Of a stretch of 64,000 nt of DNA, positions 36,760 to 47,608 are shown piece by piece. Origin of the DNA: Cycas panzhihuaensis (taxonomy: Eukaryota; Cycadophyta). Below the pieces are notes generated by a model. That model worked only from the letters and a program-made list of their open reading frames with translations, had not been told where the DNA came from and searched no databases. The position numbers were made by a program, and so were the translations under genes. The stretch covers positions 133,927,741-133,991,740 of the forward strand of contig CM041465.1 of the NCBI GenBank assembly GCA_023213395.1. Direction: 5' to 3'. Positions within the stretch are counted from its first letter, which is position 1, and each line of letters opens with the position of its first letter.

Positions 36760-39700
36760 CTACCCTGAACCCCTCCACGTCAAAGGCACATTAAATAAGG
36801 TCCCCATAACCATCCTAATCAATGGTGGCGCATCGCTTAACTTCATTCATATCTCCCTAGCCAGACAACTTAACCTATATATAGTACCAAAAACTGGGTT
36901 CACCTTCTCTTTACCAGGGCACTACAAACTCCATTATGTAGGCCTTATTAAAAATCTCCAAGTCCAAATTAGCACATACCAACTAGATTCTGATTTTTAT
37001 GCCCTTTCTATAGGTGGATCTGACGCCACCCTAGGAGTTAAATGGCTCCAAACCCTGGGTATGTACAACACTAATAATTCACCCTCCAACCCATTCATTT
37101 TATTTAAAGACCACTTTGGACAAACCCACAAATTACATGGACCCCAACCACCTCCCAATAAACTCTTAACCACAAAACAAATCAACCGACAATTGAACAG
37201 TAGCATCAATTGCATAGTTCACCTTAATAATATTCAACCTCAAGTTGACATTCACCCCGACATCCAACCCATTCTCACCAAGTATCAATTTGTCTTTGAC
37301 TCACTTCCCAGTGCGCCCCCCCCCCCCCCACCTGCCAACTGAGGTTTCCACCATACTATCAAGCTTAAAAACCCCCATAACCCCATTAACCTACGATCGT
37401 ATTACAATTCTTACTTTCAAAAAAATGAAATCGAACGAATCACAACAGAACTTATGGACATGGAAATAATCCCAACCCAGTAAAAGCCCTTACGCAACCC
37501 CCATCATGCTTGTCCGAAAAGATGATGGCTCATTTCACCTTTGTATAGATTATCAAGAGCTTAACAAACTCACGATTAAAAATAAATTTTCCACACCTCG
37601 CATTAATGATATGTTGGATGAAATTCATAGGGCCACCATTTTTTCCAAATTGGCCCTCCAATCGAGTTACTATCAGATCCCCATTACCCCTGAAAATCAT
37701 CATAAAACTGCTTTTCAAATACACCTTGGGCATTTCAAATTTCAGGTTATGCCCTTTGAATTATGCAATGCGTCGGCCACATTTCAAAGCTTAGTGAACA
37801 AGATCTTTGGTCACCACTTTTGCAAGTTTATCATTGTCTTTTTTAATGATATCTTTATCTATAGTTCCTGTATGTCTGCCCATCTATAGCATCTGGAAAT
37901 TGCCCTTCAACTTCTCTCCCAACACAAACTCTATGTCAAACTAATCAAGTGCGAATTTGGGAAGACCGAAATCCAATATCTGGGCCATATCATCTTGAAA
38001 AATAGTGTTCGAGTGAACCCTAATAAAACTTCATCCATCATCATATGGCCCACCCCCAAGACATTCACTCAACTACAAGCTTTCCTTGGACTCACAGGCT
38101 TTTACCGATGATTCGTTAAAAATTATGCTTCCACTACTACATCCTTAACCAATTTACTTCGTAAGGAATCCTTTTATTGGCCCTATAATGTCGAAAATGC
38201 CTTCAACCATCTCAAATTGCTCATGTCCACCACCCCTATATTGACCACCCTAGACTTTTCCAAACCATTCTAACTTGAATACGATGCATCTCGCGTAGGT
38301 TTAGGAACTGTCCTCATACAAGATTTTCATCTAATTGCCTTTGAAAGTTAAAAACTAAAAGACCACGAATGTCAACTTTCAACTTACTAAAAAGAAATGA
38401 AGGCTATCCTCCATGCAGTTGATAAGTGGCGTCAGTATTTAATAGGATCCAAATTCATTATTTTAACTTACTACCATAGTCTTCGTTGCCTCCTTAACCA
38501 ATCTGTCCTTTCTGAAGAGCAAGCAGAGTGGGTTAATTGCCTCCAAGTGTTCGACTTCATTATATCTTACAAAAAGGGCAACGAAAATGTTGTATCTAAT
38601 GCTCTCTCTCATCTCCCTTTAGACCTCTTTGAGCCCATCTTACAAGCCATGTCTTCCCTGCAACCTACGTGACTCCAAGAATTAGCCAATGACAACTAAT
38701 TCCAACCTGATTTCAGTAAGTGGTCCTAAAAAAATCTCACTTAGAAGGATTAGACCTTATACAACACCCACCTTCTCTACAAAAATAGAATCTGTATCCA
38801 TCCATCCTCCTCCTTTATTCCTCGTATCTTGATCGAGTACCACACCACCCCCTTAAAAGGTCACTCGGGTTTTGATAAGACCTATCATTGCATCTACTCT
38901 GACTTTTATTGGTCTCAAATAAAATCTTCTATACTGACCTTCATAGTATAATGCAACATATGCCAACGCAACAAGTTAGACACAAAGGCTCAACCTAAGC
39001 TCCTCTAAACCCTTCAAATCCCATAAGGCAAATGGCAAGATATCATCAAGGACTTCATTACAGGTTTTCCACCTTCAGCCAGAAATGACTCCATTTGGAT
39101 AATCTTTGATCAACTAACAAAATATACACATTTTCTACCAGTTCACACATCCTACTAAGCCCCCCACCTAGTTGACCTCTACATCTAATTCATTTTTTGC
39201 CCCCATAGTTTTCCATTCACCATAGTCTTTGACTAAGATTTCAAATTCACATCTTCTTTTTGGCAAGAATTCTTTTGTGTAATTAGCCCCTCCTTCAACA
39301 AGAGTTCCTTGTACCACCCCCAAATTGATGGTCAACCAGAGGTCCTTAATCGAACCTTAGGGATATATCTCTGTTGTTTTGCATCTAAACAATAAAAACG
39401 ATGGACCTCTTAGCTAACTTTAGCAAAATATTGGTATAACTCTTCTCACCACTCTATAATTGGCACATCCCCATTCATGTCCCTTTATAGTTATCCCCCA
39501 TCGTCCCACCATACATTGGCCACTAACCTGTGTACAACCTCGGTGTAATAGAAATTGCAAGACATGGACCAAATCTTAAACACACTCAAACAAAATCTGG
39601 CCATGGCTCAGAATTACATGAAGCAACTTGATGATTTCCACCACTCTAATCGAACCTTTTCCATTGGCGATATGGTCTTTGTTCACCTCCAACCCTATAA

Positions 39701-40090
39701 GCAGTAGTCACTTCGTCATAGCATAAATCATAAACTTAGTCCTCGATACTATGGTCCCTATAAGGTTAGCCAACACATTGGCAAAGTTACATATGCCCTT
39801 GAACTCTCTTCTAACACCAAGATCCATAATGTCTTCCATGTCTCATGCCTTAAAAAACTCCTTGGAAAGACCATTGTCCCACAGACCACTCTCCTAATCC
39901 TCATTGAAAAACAACTCTTAACCATTCCTTCAGACCATATCTTAGAAATTAGGCACCGTTGTCTCTCGAATAAAACCATTTCTGAGCACTTGGTGCAATG
40001 GACCGATAGCAGACTAGAGGAAGCAATATAGGAACCAGATAAATTGGTCAAACAACATCCACATCTATTACGCTATAGGGACTCAGTGTC
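36760..40090 (+). pseudogene. pol: GypC pol: protease, RT, RNase H, integrase, chromodomain-like tail
   Basis: The protease site at 36811-36836 reads LINGGAS instead of LIDSGAS, so the catalytic Asp is Asn. A C-run at 37317-37330 encodes a proline run between protease and RT. One frameshift lies near 37478, where the text passes to PYATPIMLVRKDDGSF. The RT core at 37506-37889 ends in FFNDIFIYS, where FxDD is expected (first Asp to Asn). RNase H is at about 38270-38640 (EYDASRVGLG, VSNALSHLPL). The integrase zinc region is at 38855-38975 (GHSGFDKTYHC, CNICQRNK) and the core at 39060-39420 (DGQPEVLNRTL). The end at 39950-40050 (SEHLVQWTDSRLEEAI, stop, EPD) resembles a chromodomain tail. Stops sit mainly at Trp and Gln positions. 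Confidence 0.93.
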
Positions 40091-40105
40091 TCAGAGGAGG
40101 GGACC

Positions 40106-40448
40106 TGTTATATAACCGCTAGTAGTTGGCAGAACCTTGGTAAAGATACTTTTACTAGTAAAAGGCAGATGTTAATGTTAACTATTAAAAAGTGTGCATG
40201 AGCTGCTTGGGGCCACCAATGAAAATAAAGGTTGAATGCATCTCCAATAAGATTCATAGACTAAATGGTCATTTTCCTTATTTAAGACCTTATGAGTGTA
40301 AAAGAAGCTAGTTTTTTAATGAGAATTTGTTGCCATGTATTTGGTACAAACTTTTGGTGCCTATTTTTATGTCCATTTGTGCTTTATTTGTGTTCTGCAT
40401 TTTGGTTTTCCGATCAGGTGTAAAGGAATTTCTAAAGGAATTATAACA
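40106..40448 (+). repeat. GypC 3' LTR
   Basis: 343 bp, TGTTATATAACC...ATTATAACA, preceded by the purine-rich gaggaggggacc at 40094-40105 and followed by the target duplication gaaaa. Confidence 0.95.
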
Positions 40449-40453
40449 GAAAA

Positions 40454-42940
40454 ATCATTATATACAATTGAGTTGTCTCCCATAGTAGAAAATGAAAAAT
40501 ATAACGATGAAAAACCTAGAAATAATCTAATAAAATTATCATGAATCTCAAAAAAATTGCTACAATCATGAGCATGACATTCAAAAAATATCATTTCAAA
40601 TATGAGTGGTCTCAAGAAATCAAATATATTAAAACTAAGAGGATTCATAAAAATTCAAGTTGTTGCGATCTTGATAGATTCAAGAAGCACTCATAATTTC
40701 ATAGATAGGATATCAACTCAACATTTAAGATTATTTCCATCAAGAACATCTTACTTTTAAGTAAGTGTTGGAGAACAACAAGTTACATCATGACAAGGTA
40801 TGATGGAAAACTTTAAATTCATGGCCGGTGATGTTACTATCAAAGAAAAATTTTACATGCTCAATATGAGAGGGATAGACATCATTCTTGGTAATCAGTG
40901 GCTCAAAAAGCTTAAAACTTTTGAAATGAACTTAGATGAATTATTTTTAAGATACAACAAAGAAGGTAGGACAATTGTTCTTCAAGGAGAAAGACCAAGA
41001 AGCATCCAATTAATATCATGTAAGTGTATGAAAAAATTAATAAAAAAGGGTCATAGTGGCTCAACATTTTTTAATTCAACCAGAGATGATACTAGCAATT
41101 GAAGAAAATGAACTTCAAGGGATCATCCAAAAATATAAATAAGTTTTTCAAGACCTCCCAGCAGAATTAACCCCAGAAAGAGGGTTGGAACATTAAATTG
41201 AGCTTAAGGCAAGCACTAACCCAATTGTTATTCGTCTGTATAAACAACCACATCATTATCAAAGCAAAATTAAAAATTTTGTGCAGGAATTTCTAGATCT
41301 CAGGGTGATAGTTCCTAGCAAGAGTCTATTCACAACTCATGTAGTCGTGGTAAAGAAAAATGATGGATCCTATTATATATGCATAGATTATCGAGCATTA
41401 AACAAGATTACAATAAAAAATAAGTTTATTATACCAAGTATTGATGAGTTGTTTGATGAATTATAAAGAGATGAGTATTTCTCAAAAATAGATCTAAGAT
41501 TGGGATATCATCAAATCTAAATTAAAACAGAGGATACGTATAAGATTTCTTTCAGCACACACCATAGTCATTATGAATTCAAAGTAATGCCTTTTTACTC
41601 TTACCAATGCACCAGCCACATTCTAAGCCATTATGAATAAAGTTTTTAGTCCCTTCTTATGAAAATTTATTTTGATTTTTTTAATAATATATTAATATTT
41701 AGCAAAAATTAGAAAGAACATATAAACCATCTAGAAGAGGTATTAAATATTTTAAAGGAACATAAGTTTTTTACAAACAAATCAAAGTGTCCATTTGGAA
41801 AAATAAAAATAGACTATTTGGAACATCTCATCTCAAAAGAAGGGATAAAAACTATAAAGGTCAAGGTTGTTCAAGAATGGCCCACACCTAAAAATATCAC
41901 CAAACTTAGAGGCTTTTTGGGTTTAACAGGATATTATTGACGTTTTGTTAAAAGCTATGTGCAAAAAACAACTACCTTAACCTACCTATTAAAAAAGGAT
42001 TCCTTCTAGTGGAATGAAGAAGTAGTAACATGTTTTGAACAACTCAAACAGACTATGACCAATTTTCCTATGTTAATTTCACTAGACTTCTCTAAAATTT
42101 TCACAATAGAATGTGATGCTTCAAGGACAAGGATCAGTGCATTATTAATGTAGGCAAGAAAATCCATTGAATTTGAAAGTAGAAAATTAAACAATAGAGA
42201 GTAACTTAAATCCATTTACGACAAAGAAATGTTGACTATTATGCATGCCTTGGTTAAATGGTATCAATATATGTTAGACAATAAATGTGTAGTAAAACAA
42301 AATCATAACAGTTTACAATACCTCTTGAAGCAAAAAACTTATCTCAAATTTAATAGAAGAGGGTGAGAAAAATACATACTTTCAACTTTGACATAATATA
42401 TAACAAAGGTAAACTTAATGCGATGGTTGATGTTCTATCTCATAGACATGAAGAACCCCAACTAGGTACAGAACACTAATTGAACACAATTCCGATGACA
42501 AAACCATTATGGATAACGAAAATACAATTAGAGTATACTGGGATCCCGATTTCCAACAAATAATCAAAGAATTTAACGATGAAGTGGTGATAAATTTAAA
42601 TGGAAAAACGATATCTTATAGTACAAAGACGAATATTATTAGGAGCAAATTTATCATTCTGAACCAAAGTATTAGAAGAAGTACATATAGTACTATTAAT
42701 AGGATATGATCGCTTCTTCAAAACATATCTTAGAGCTAAACGGTCATTATTCTAAAAGGGAATGAAAAAAAAGATCCATAAGTTTATTGTTGAATATTCA
42801 GTTTGCGAGGCAAATAAATATGAACACATAGCTACACCAAGATTATTGTAGCTTTTACCTATCCCACAACATCAATGGGAAAGTATTAGTATAAATCTTA
42901 TGATAAGACTGAAAAAAGTGGATCTATCATTCATCTCCAT
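40454..42940 (+). pseudogene. pol: GypB protease, RT, RNase H and start of integrase
   Basis: Continuation of GypB after GypC. Protease at 40640-41000 (ILIDSRSTHNFIDR, GIDIILGNQWLKKL): DSG has become DSR. RT at 41281-41900 ([37 protein letters not shown]), with FFNNILIF at about 41674 where the two catalytic Asp are expected, so both are lost. RNase H at 42090-42440 (TIECDASRTRIS, then EMLTIMHALVKWYQYM). The integrase zinc region at about 42760-42860 (KKKIHKFIVEYSVCEANKY, then TPRLL) is followed by the core start, which breaks off near 42940 where CopD begins. A frameshift lies near 41598. Confidence 0.88.
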
Positions 42941-42944
42941 GCAC

Positions 42945-43207
42945 TGAACACAAAGGCAAACATGGGAGCAAGAAAGACTTGAGAGAAAAAGAATAACTCT
43001 CACAAAATGGGGAGTTAAGAATGAGCCTCCTCCATTGAGCTTTTACTTTTATATTGAGAGATAGAGCATTAAAGTTAGGTGAAATGAAATTACACATAAT
43101 GCACATGAAAGTGCATTTCACTTAAGTAATCTAATTTAAAGTTCACTTAAGACCCTTTTTAGAAATAATCAACTAATGTAATGACCTTGTGACATTAACC
43201 ATTTTCA
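42945..43207 (-). repeat. CopD 3' LTR (outer end approximate)
   Basis: On the minus strand it starts TGAAAATGGTTAATG at 43207, directly after the polypurine tract AAGAGGGAGAT (43208-43218). The outer end is placed at a TG/CA near 42945, where GypB integrase text stops; the partner LTR is outside the window. Confidence 0.7.
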
Positions 43208-43465
43208 ATCTCCCTCTTAATGGTAGAAGGTCATTTTATCCTATTTTATTCTACCCTATGAAGTCTTCATTTAAACCTCTTACAAAACAAACTACTATGA
43301 CACTTTTGTGGGAAACCCTCATGGAAAAGAAAATCCACATATTTTCTAATCTACTAATCTGGCTCAGGCGACTCTTTAAATGAAACTGGATAGCCAATCA
43401 GTACAATGAATTTTGTAACTGAAATCTACTGAGTCTTTATATACCATTTAGTCATCCCCCATGCC

Positions 43466-43616
43466 CTTTAGGGTTTTCACAAGTTCTGATTTTTCAAAAT
43501 GATACAACCCTTATTCTTTCGCCCCCACAAGGGATTTTCACGAATGGGATAGAGTAGAGACTTACTCTTGTCCTTCTATGCCCACAATGGGTTTTCACGA
43601 ATGAGACAGAGTATGA
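43466..43616 (-). repeat. Short imperfect repeats in the CopD 3' untranslated region
   Basis: Three diverged units share ggg(a/t)ttttcac(g)aa: near 43470, at 43530-43570 and at 43585-43616; the last two also share (g)aatg-ga-agagta. They lie between RNase H and the polypurine tract. Confidence 0.6.
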
Positions 43617-43640
43617 TGGTCCTATTGTCATCTCTTTCAA

Positions 43641-44987
43641 TCAGTCGGAGATGGAGGCCCTAAGGCCGAGTTGTTTTCGAAACTGTTCAAACTTCACCCT
43701 CTTCAGTGGTTTGGTGAAAAAATCGACCACTTGATCTGTTGTGGGCCAGTACTCCAGTTGAATTGTGCTATTATGAACTAATTCTCTAATCCTGTGGACT
43801 TTCGTATTTATATGTTTGGTACGATCATGAAATACAAGATTTTTAGCCATTTGGATTGTAGATTGATTATCTATATGTAAGCTAGTTTAACTTGTTTAAG
43901 TGGCATTTAATGTATTTAACAATTTTTAAGCCATATCACCTCCTTGCGTGTCTCAGAAGCAGCAATATATTCAACTTCAGTAGTTGAATTTGCAACTATC
44001 TTCTGCCATCTGAATCTCCATGATATTGGTATTGTTCCAAGAAATGTTGCATACCCAAACGTAGATCTTCTTGTGTCTTTATCTCTGACAAAGTTTGAGT
44101 CTGTATATGCATAAAGTTTAAATTATGCATTAGGTTCATATATTAGACCATATTTGCTGGTCGTCTTCAGGTACCTCAATACTCGTATTGTAGCTTGTTA
44201 GTTATTCTATTTAGGATTTATCATGAATCTTGCAAGAATGCCAACAGAGTGTGCAATATCTAGCAATGTATTGGTAATATAGATGAGACTATCTACAAGT
44301 TGCCTGTAGAGTGTTGCGTCCGCCTCCCTAGTATCACCATCAGCTGAGAGTTTAATATTAGGTTCCATAGGTGTATCCACTAGTCGAGCACCTTCCAGCT
44401 GAAACTTTGTCAGAAAATCATTGATATATTTTTCTTAAGAAAGAAAGATTTTGCCATTCATTTAAGTTACTTCAATTCCCATGTAATATTTCATCAACCA
44501 GAAGTCAGACAATTCAAAAGTTTTAGCAAGGTCCTTCTTCAGCTAGCTGATTACTTGTTCATGTTCACTATTCCACGTTATTAGCATATCATCCACAAAG
44601 ATTAAGAGGTAAATGACTTTATCATTTTGGCGCTTGATGGATAATGTTGCATCAATATCTTGATAGTCACAAACTTCATATCCAAGTTACCTCATTTTTT
44701 CAAACAACTTGGTAAACCAAGCACAAGGGGCTTGTTTTAGGCTGTACAAGGACTTTCTGAGCCTGTAAACCTTATGCTCCTGACCGCCAATCTCGTATCC
44801 TTCCAACTCATCCATGCAAACTTCTTCTTTAAGGTCCCCATTGAGAAATGCAATCTTAACATCGAGTTGGTGGATTTTCCAATCATATTGAGTAGCTAAG
44901 GCTATAAGAGTTCTGATTGTCGGCCACTTGGTTGTAGAAGTAAAGATTTCAGTGTAGTCGATGCCCTCCCTTTACGTGAATCATTTT
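43641..44987 (-). pseudogene. pol: CopD RT C-terminal half and RNase H
   Basis: On the minus strand the RT runs REGIDYTEIF near 44970, HQLDVKIAFLNGDLKEEV near 44870, YSLKQAPCAWF near 44730, and the catalytic FVDD is intact at about 44585-44600 (LLIFVDDMLI). RNase H follows, with AYTDSNFVRDKDTRRST near 44100 and STTEVEYIAASE near 43975, and a 69-residue open end at 43641-43850 (RTKHINTKVHRIRELV, VVDFFTKPLKRVKFEQFR). Several single stops occur. The upstream part is interrupted by TatE at 44988. Confidence 0.92.
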
Positions 44988-44992
44988 GCTAC
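44988..44992. other. TatE target-site duplication, left
   Basis: gctac here and gctac at 61321-61325, directly outside TG...CA LTR ends and inside the CopD RT gene. Confidence 0.95.
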
Positions 44993-47508
44993 TGTTTCCC
45001 AGCTATTGGGAATGGACTCGAGACACATCGACACAGGTTTGTTCAGGTATATGTGCTTACTTTTCTTACTTATGATTGCTAAGGTAATTTAGAATAGTTG
45101 GATTGACATATGCCTGCCTACATGCATTCGTTTGACTGCCTGTCCATAATGCATGTGCCTAACGACACCCTTCAACCTATGACGACTCACAGCGGGGGCA
45201 TTCATCAGCGAGTGCGACACCCCGTATGGCGTACAACCACTCACGATGTCTCCATAGTTTCTCGGGATGCTTTTGCCAGCTTGTTTATTCTTGTTACCAC
45301 ATGCCACTTATGTTGCAAATCCTTCCTAAGCCCGGTTTAACCCTTAGTTAGGGCTCTTTGCACCATTATGAGTACTTGCCCATGGCCTAGACCTTCTCCT
45401 AATTGATGTATTTCATGCCTAGCTTTTTGACCTTACCAAAAAACCTGATTTTCAAGTTATATTTTTCTATTTTTTGAATTTCGGGTTGGTACCGCTCAGA
45501 ACTAGGAGTATGATGGTACCAAGTTTGCCGCGGTACGATTGTTTAAAATTTAAAAAAGAGAAACCACGCGACAAGGCTGCCATGAATCGCCATGGCGTGG
45601 CTCCGTACGATTGGAGGCGCCCCAAGGCCCCCAACGTTCACTTGCTATGCCCAAGGCATAAAACCATTTTTTCACTCATTTACATGGATTCTTCACTTCA
45701 CTTTTTAAGTTTTCTAGAGTAACTTCTCCAAAAAAGACAAGAAAAAGAAACAGTAAACAAGAGGACTTCTTCTACAGCAGTGGGACAGAGGTGAAGTGGG
45801 CTGCTACCAGCTGGAGTTGCAAGGCCATTGCTGCCCCTCAGACTCCATTGCAAGCACCACTCTTCTCCACAAATACCCAAAGCTTCAAGAGGATTTCTTC
45901 ACCAAAAGGACCACTTCAAAGACCCATTTTCAAGCTCTCAACTTGCATGAAGCTCTACTCTTCTACTCTCTTGCAAAGGACATTCAACACCACCTCTTAG
46001 GCATTGCTTGGGCTGCTACTCTAAGTGGCCAAGTACCTACATGCACTTATTCTTCTCTATTCAAGGTATTTATTATCTCTTGTTGGTGCTTTTGCTTATT
46101 TTTTTCATTGCTTTGCTTGCAAATTCTTTCCCCTCTTTTGCATGCACTTTCTTGGAGTTTCTCTTGGCCATTTGATGCAAGTAACCTTAGTAGTTGTGGC
46201 TTACTAGAGTGCCGCCCTAGGTTAGGCACACTTTCTTGTATTTCCTTGAAACCCATCTTCTTCCTCTTAGCTTCCTCTTTCGCCACTTTCTAAGCTAGCC
46301 GGCATAAAGGGTTTTCACGAGGGTTTGAGGGAGATAGGCGGGGTTCCGTCCCCCATTGTCGTCCTTCTCCCCAAGGGTTCTGTCCCTTATCCTCTCTCTC
46401 TTTAGCACCCGTGCTCTCTTAGGAAACGGAGCTAGGGAAGCCTTGGAGAGTTGGGTTGAGTTTCCCTCTTGGTGTAGGAAATTTGTTACTATATGACTCA
46501 TCTTATTGCATGCTAGCACCGTTTTTCCTATATCCTGTGGAGACCTCTCGTGGGTGAGTTAGCCATCCCGATGCTACACTCAATCCCATTTGGTGCGTTT
46601 TATGGTGTACGACAGTCCGCACATTTATCGCGCGGCTTTGTTTCATTTTCGTTATATGTTGGTGCTTAACTACATTTTTCTAGCTTAGTTGATTTCATTT
46701 TCAGTATATACATATATATCTTGTCAGCCAGAGCCTCTCTCCGAGAGGAGAGCGTTTTTTCTGTTTGTGCGCAGGGTCGCTTAAGAGGGAGTGGTGCACG
46801 AGATCAACCCGTTGCCGGTCGGCTCTCGCACGGTATTCTTCTCCCTTCTTGTTTTGAGCTTTACTTTCCGTTCTTTCAGTTTATTTAGTCCTTGTATGCT
46901 CTCGGGGAGGTAAGTGAACCCCCTTCATTGCCTTCGATCGACGTTGCATGCGCGGAGGACGGAGGGGAGGAGCGCGACCGAGGAGGGGACCCAGCGTTTC
47001 TGCTCAGACGCCGTATCCAGGTATTTTTTACGTATCATTCGTATTTTCTTGATGCTCTTATGTCTCTTTGCATTTACTTTGATAGGTAAAGGAACATAAA
47101 AGAAAAAGGAAAAATAACCGTTTATTTTACATTTGCTTTCTCAGACATTTTATTACATTGCATAACATAGTAGTAGAGGACCCATTTACCTGCGCCCCTT
47201 AGCCGCACTTATTCCATACCCTTGTTCTAGACCCGTTACGCATTTGGTTGGTTGCCCCCTCGTCGCCTTCTCATTGCCTTGAGAAGCCGCGACGCGCGAG
47301 GTTCCTTTTCCCTTCCCGGCCATCCGAAGGGTAAGAAGGTCTCGCCTTACACGGCCACCTGGAAGCAACCAGGCACCTTGCATCCTGCACTCGGCCTCCC
47401 AAGACCTAAGTCTGCGAGGTATGATCATCGCTATCTAGCCTGCTTAGCATATTGTTTTTATGCCCTTCCCGCTAGACGTTGGGTCATTGCCCCGCGAAGA
47501 GCGTTTCA
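44993..47508 (+). repeat. TatE 5' LTR
   Basis: 2516 bp, TGTTTCCCAGC...GCGTTTCA. Long stretches are nearly identical to 58816-61320, but differences cluster (45170-45240, 45430-45620, 45770-45800). A TATA-like run is at 46702-46722 (cagtatatacatatatatc), and an open frame of 165 codons at 45796-46293 is also open in the other LTR. LTR frames are not known to encode protein in this group, so I do not call it a gene. Confidence 0.96.
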
Positions 47509-47509
47509 C

Positions 47510-47527
47510 TGGCGACCATACTGGGGA
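47510..47527 (+). other. TatE primer-binding site
   Basis: TGGCGACCATACTGGGGA starts two bases after the LTR. Ogre-type elements use a site of the form TGGCGAC...CTGGGGA complementary to an Arg tRNA; the middle bases differ here, so the tRNA is an inference. Confidence 0.85.
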
Positions 47528-47608
47528 CTGCCAGTAAGGGAGTTAAATCCGCCTCCCCTTCTTGTTAGTGTTCTTGCCTCTAGGTAGGTTCACATTCCGT
47601 GTTTTCGG

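Larger units (their letters stand above)
33850..40448 (+). mobile_element. GypC: chromodomain-type Ty3/gypsy element
   Basis: LTRs of 344 and 343 bp, primer-binding site, long leader, gag, protease, RT, RNase H, integrase and a chromodomain-like tail, then a polypurine tract, total 6.6 kb. It lies within GypB with a perfect 5-bp target duplication. Domain order and the tail suggest the chromovirus branch. It is complete in architecture but has many stops and mutated catalytic residues. Confidence 0.95.
30776..42940 (+). mobile_element. GypB: Ty3/gypsy element related to GypA, interrupted by GypC and CopD
   Basis: The 5' LTR and primer-binding site are at 30776-31036, gag at 32759-33849, and protease, RT, RNase H and the first part of integrase at 40454-42940. 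GypC (33850-40448) sits just after the gag zinc knuckle. The right end is lost because CopD begins within the integrase; the rest of GypB should lie beyond the window. GypB shares LTR layout, gag start and protease with GypA but carries the pol that GypA lacks. Confidence 0.85.

Noticed and set aside
37317-37330. C-run in GypC as cause of the pol frameshift
   Set aside because: The text on both sides of the run stays in one frame; the shift lies later, near 37478.
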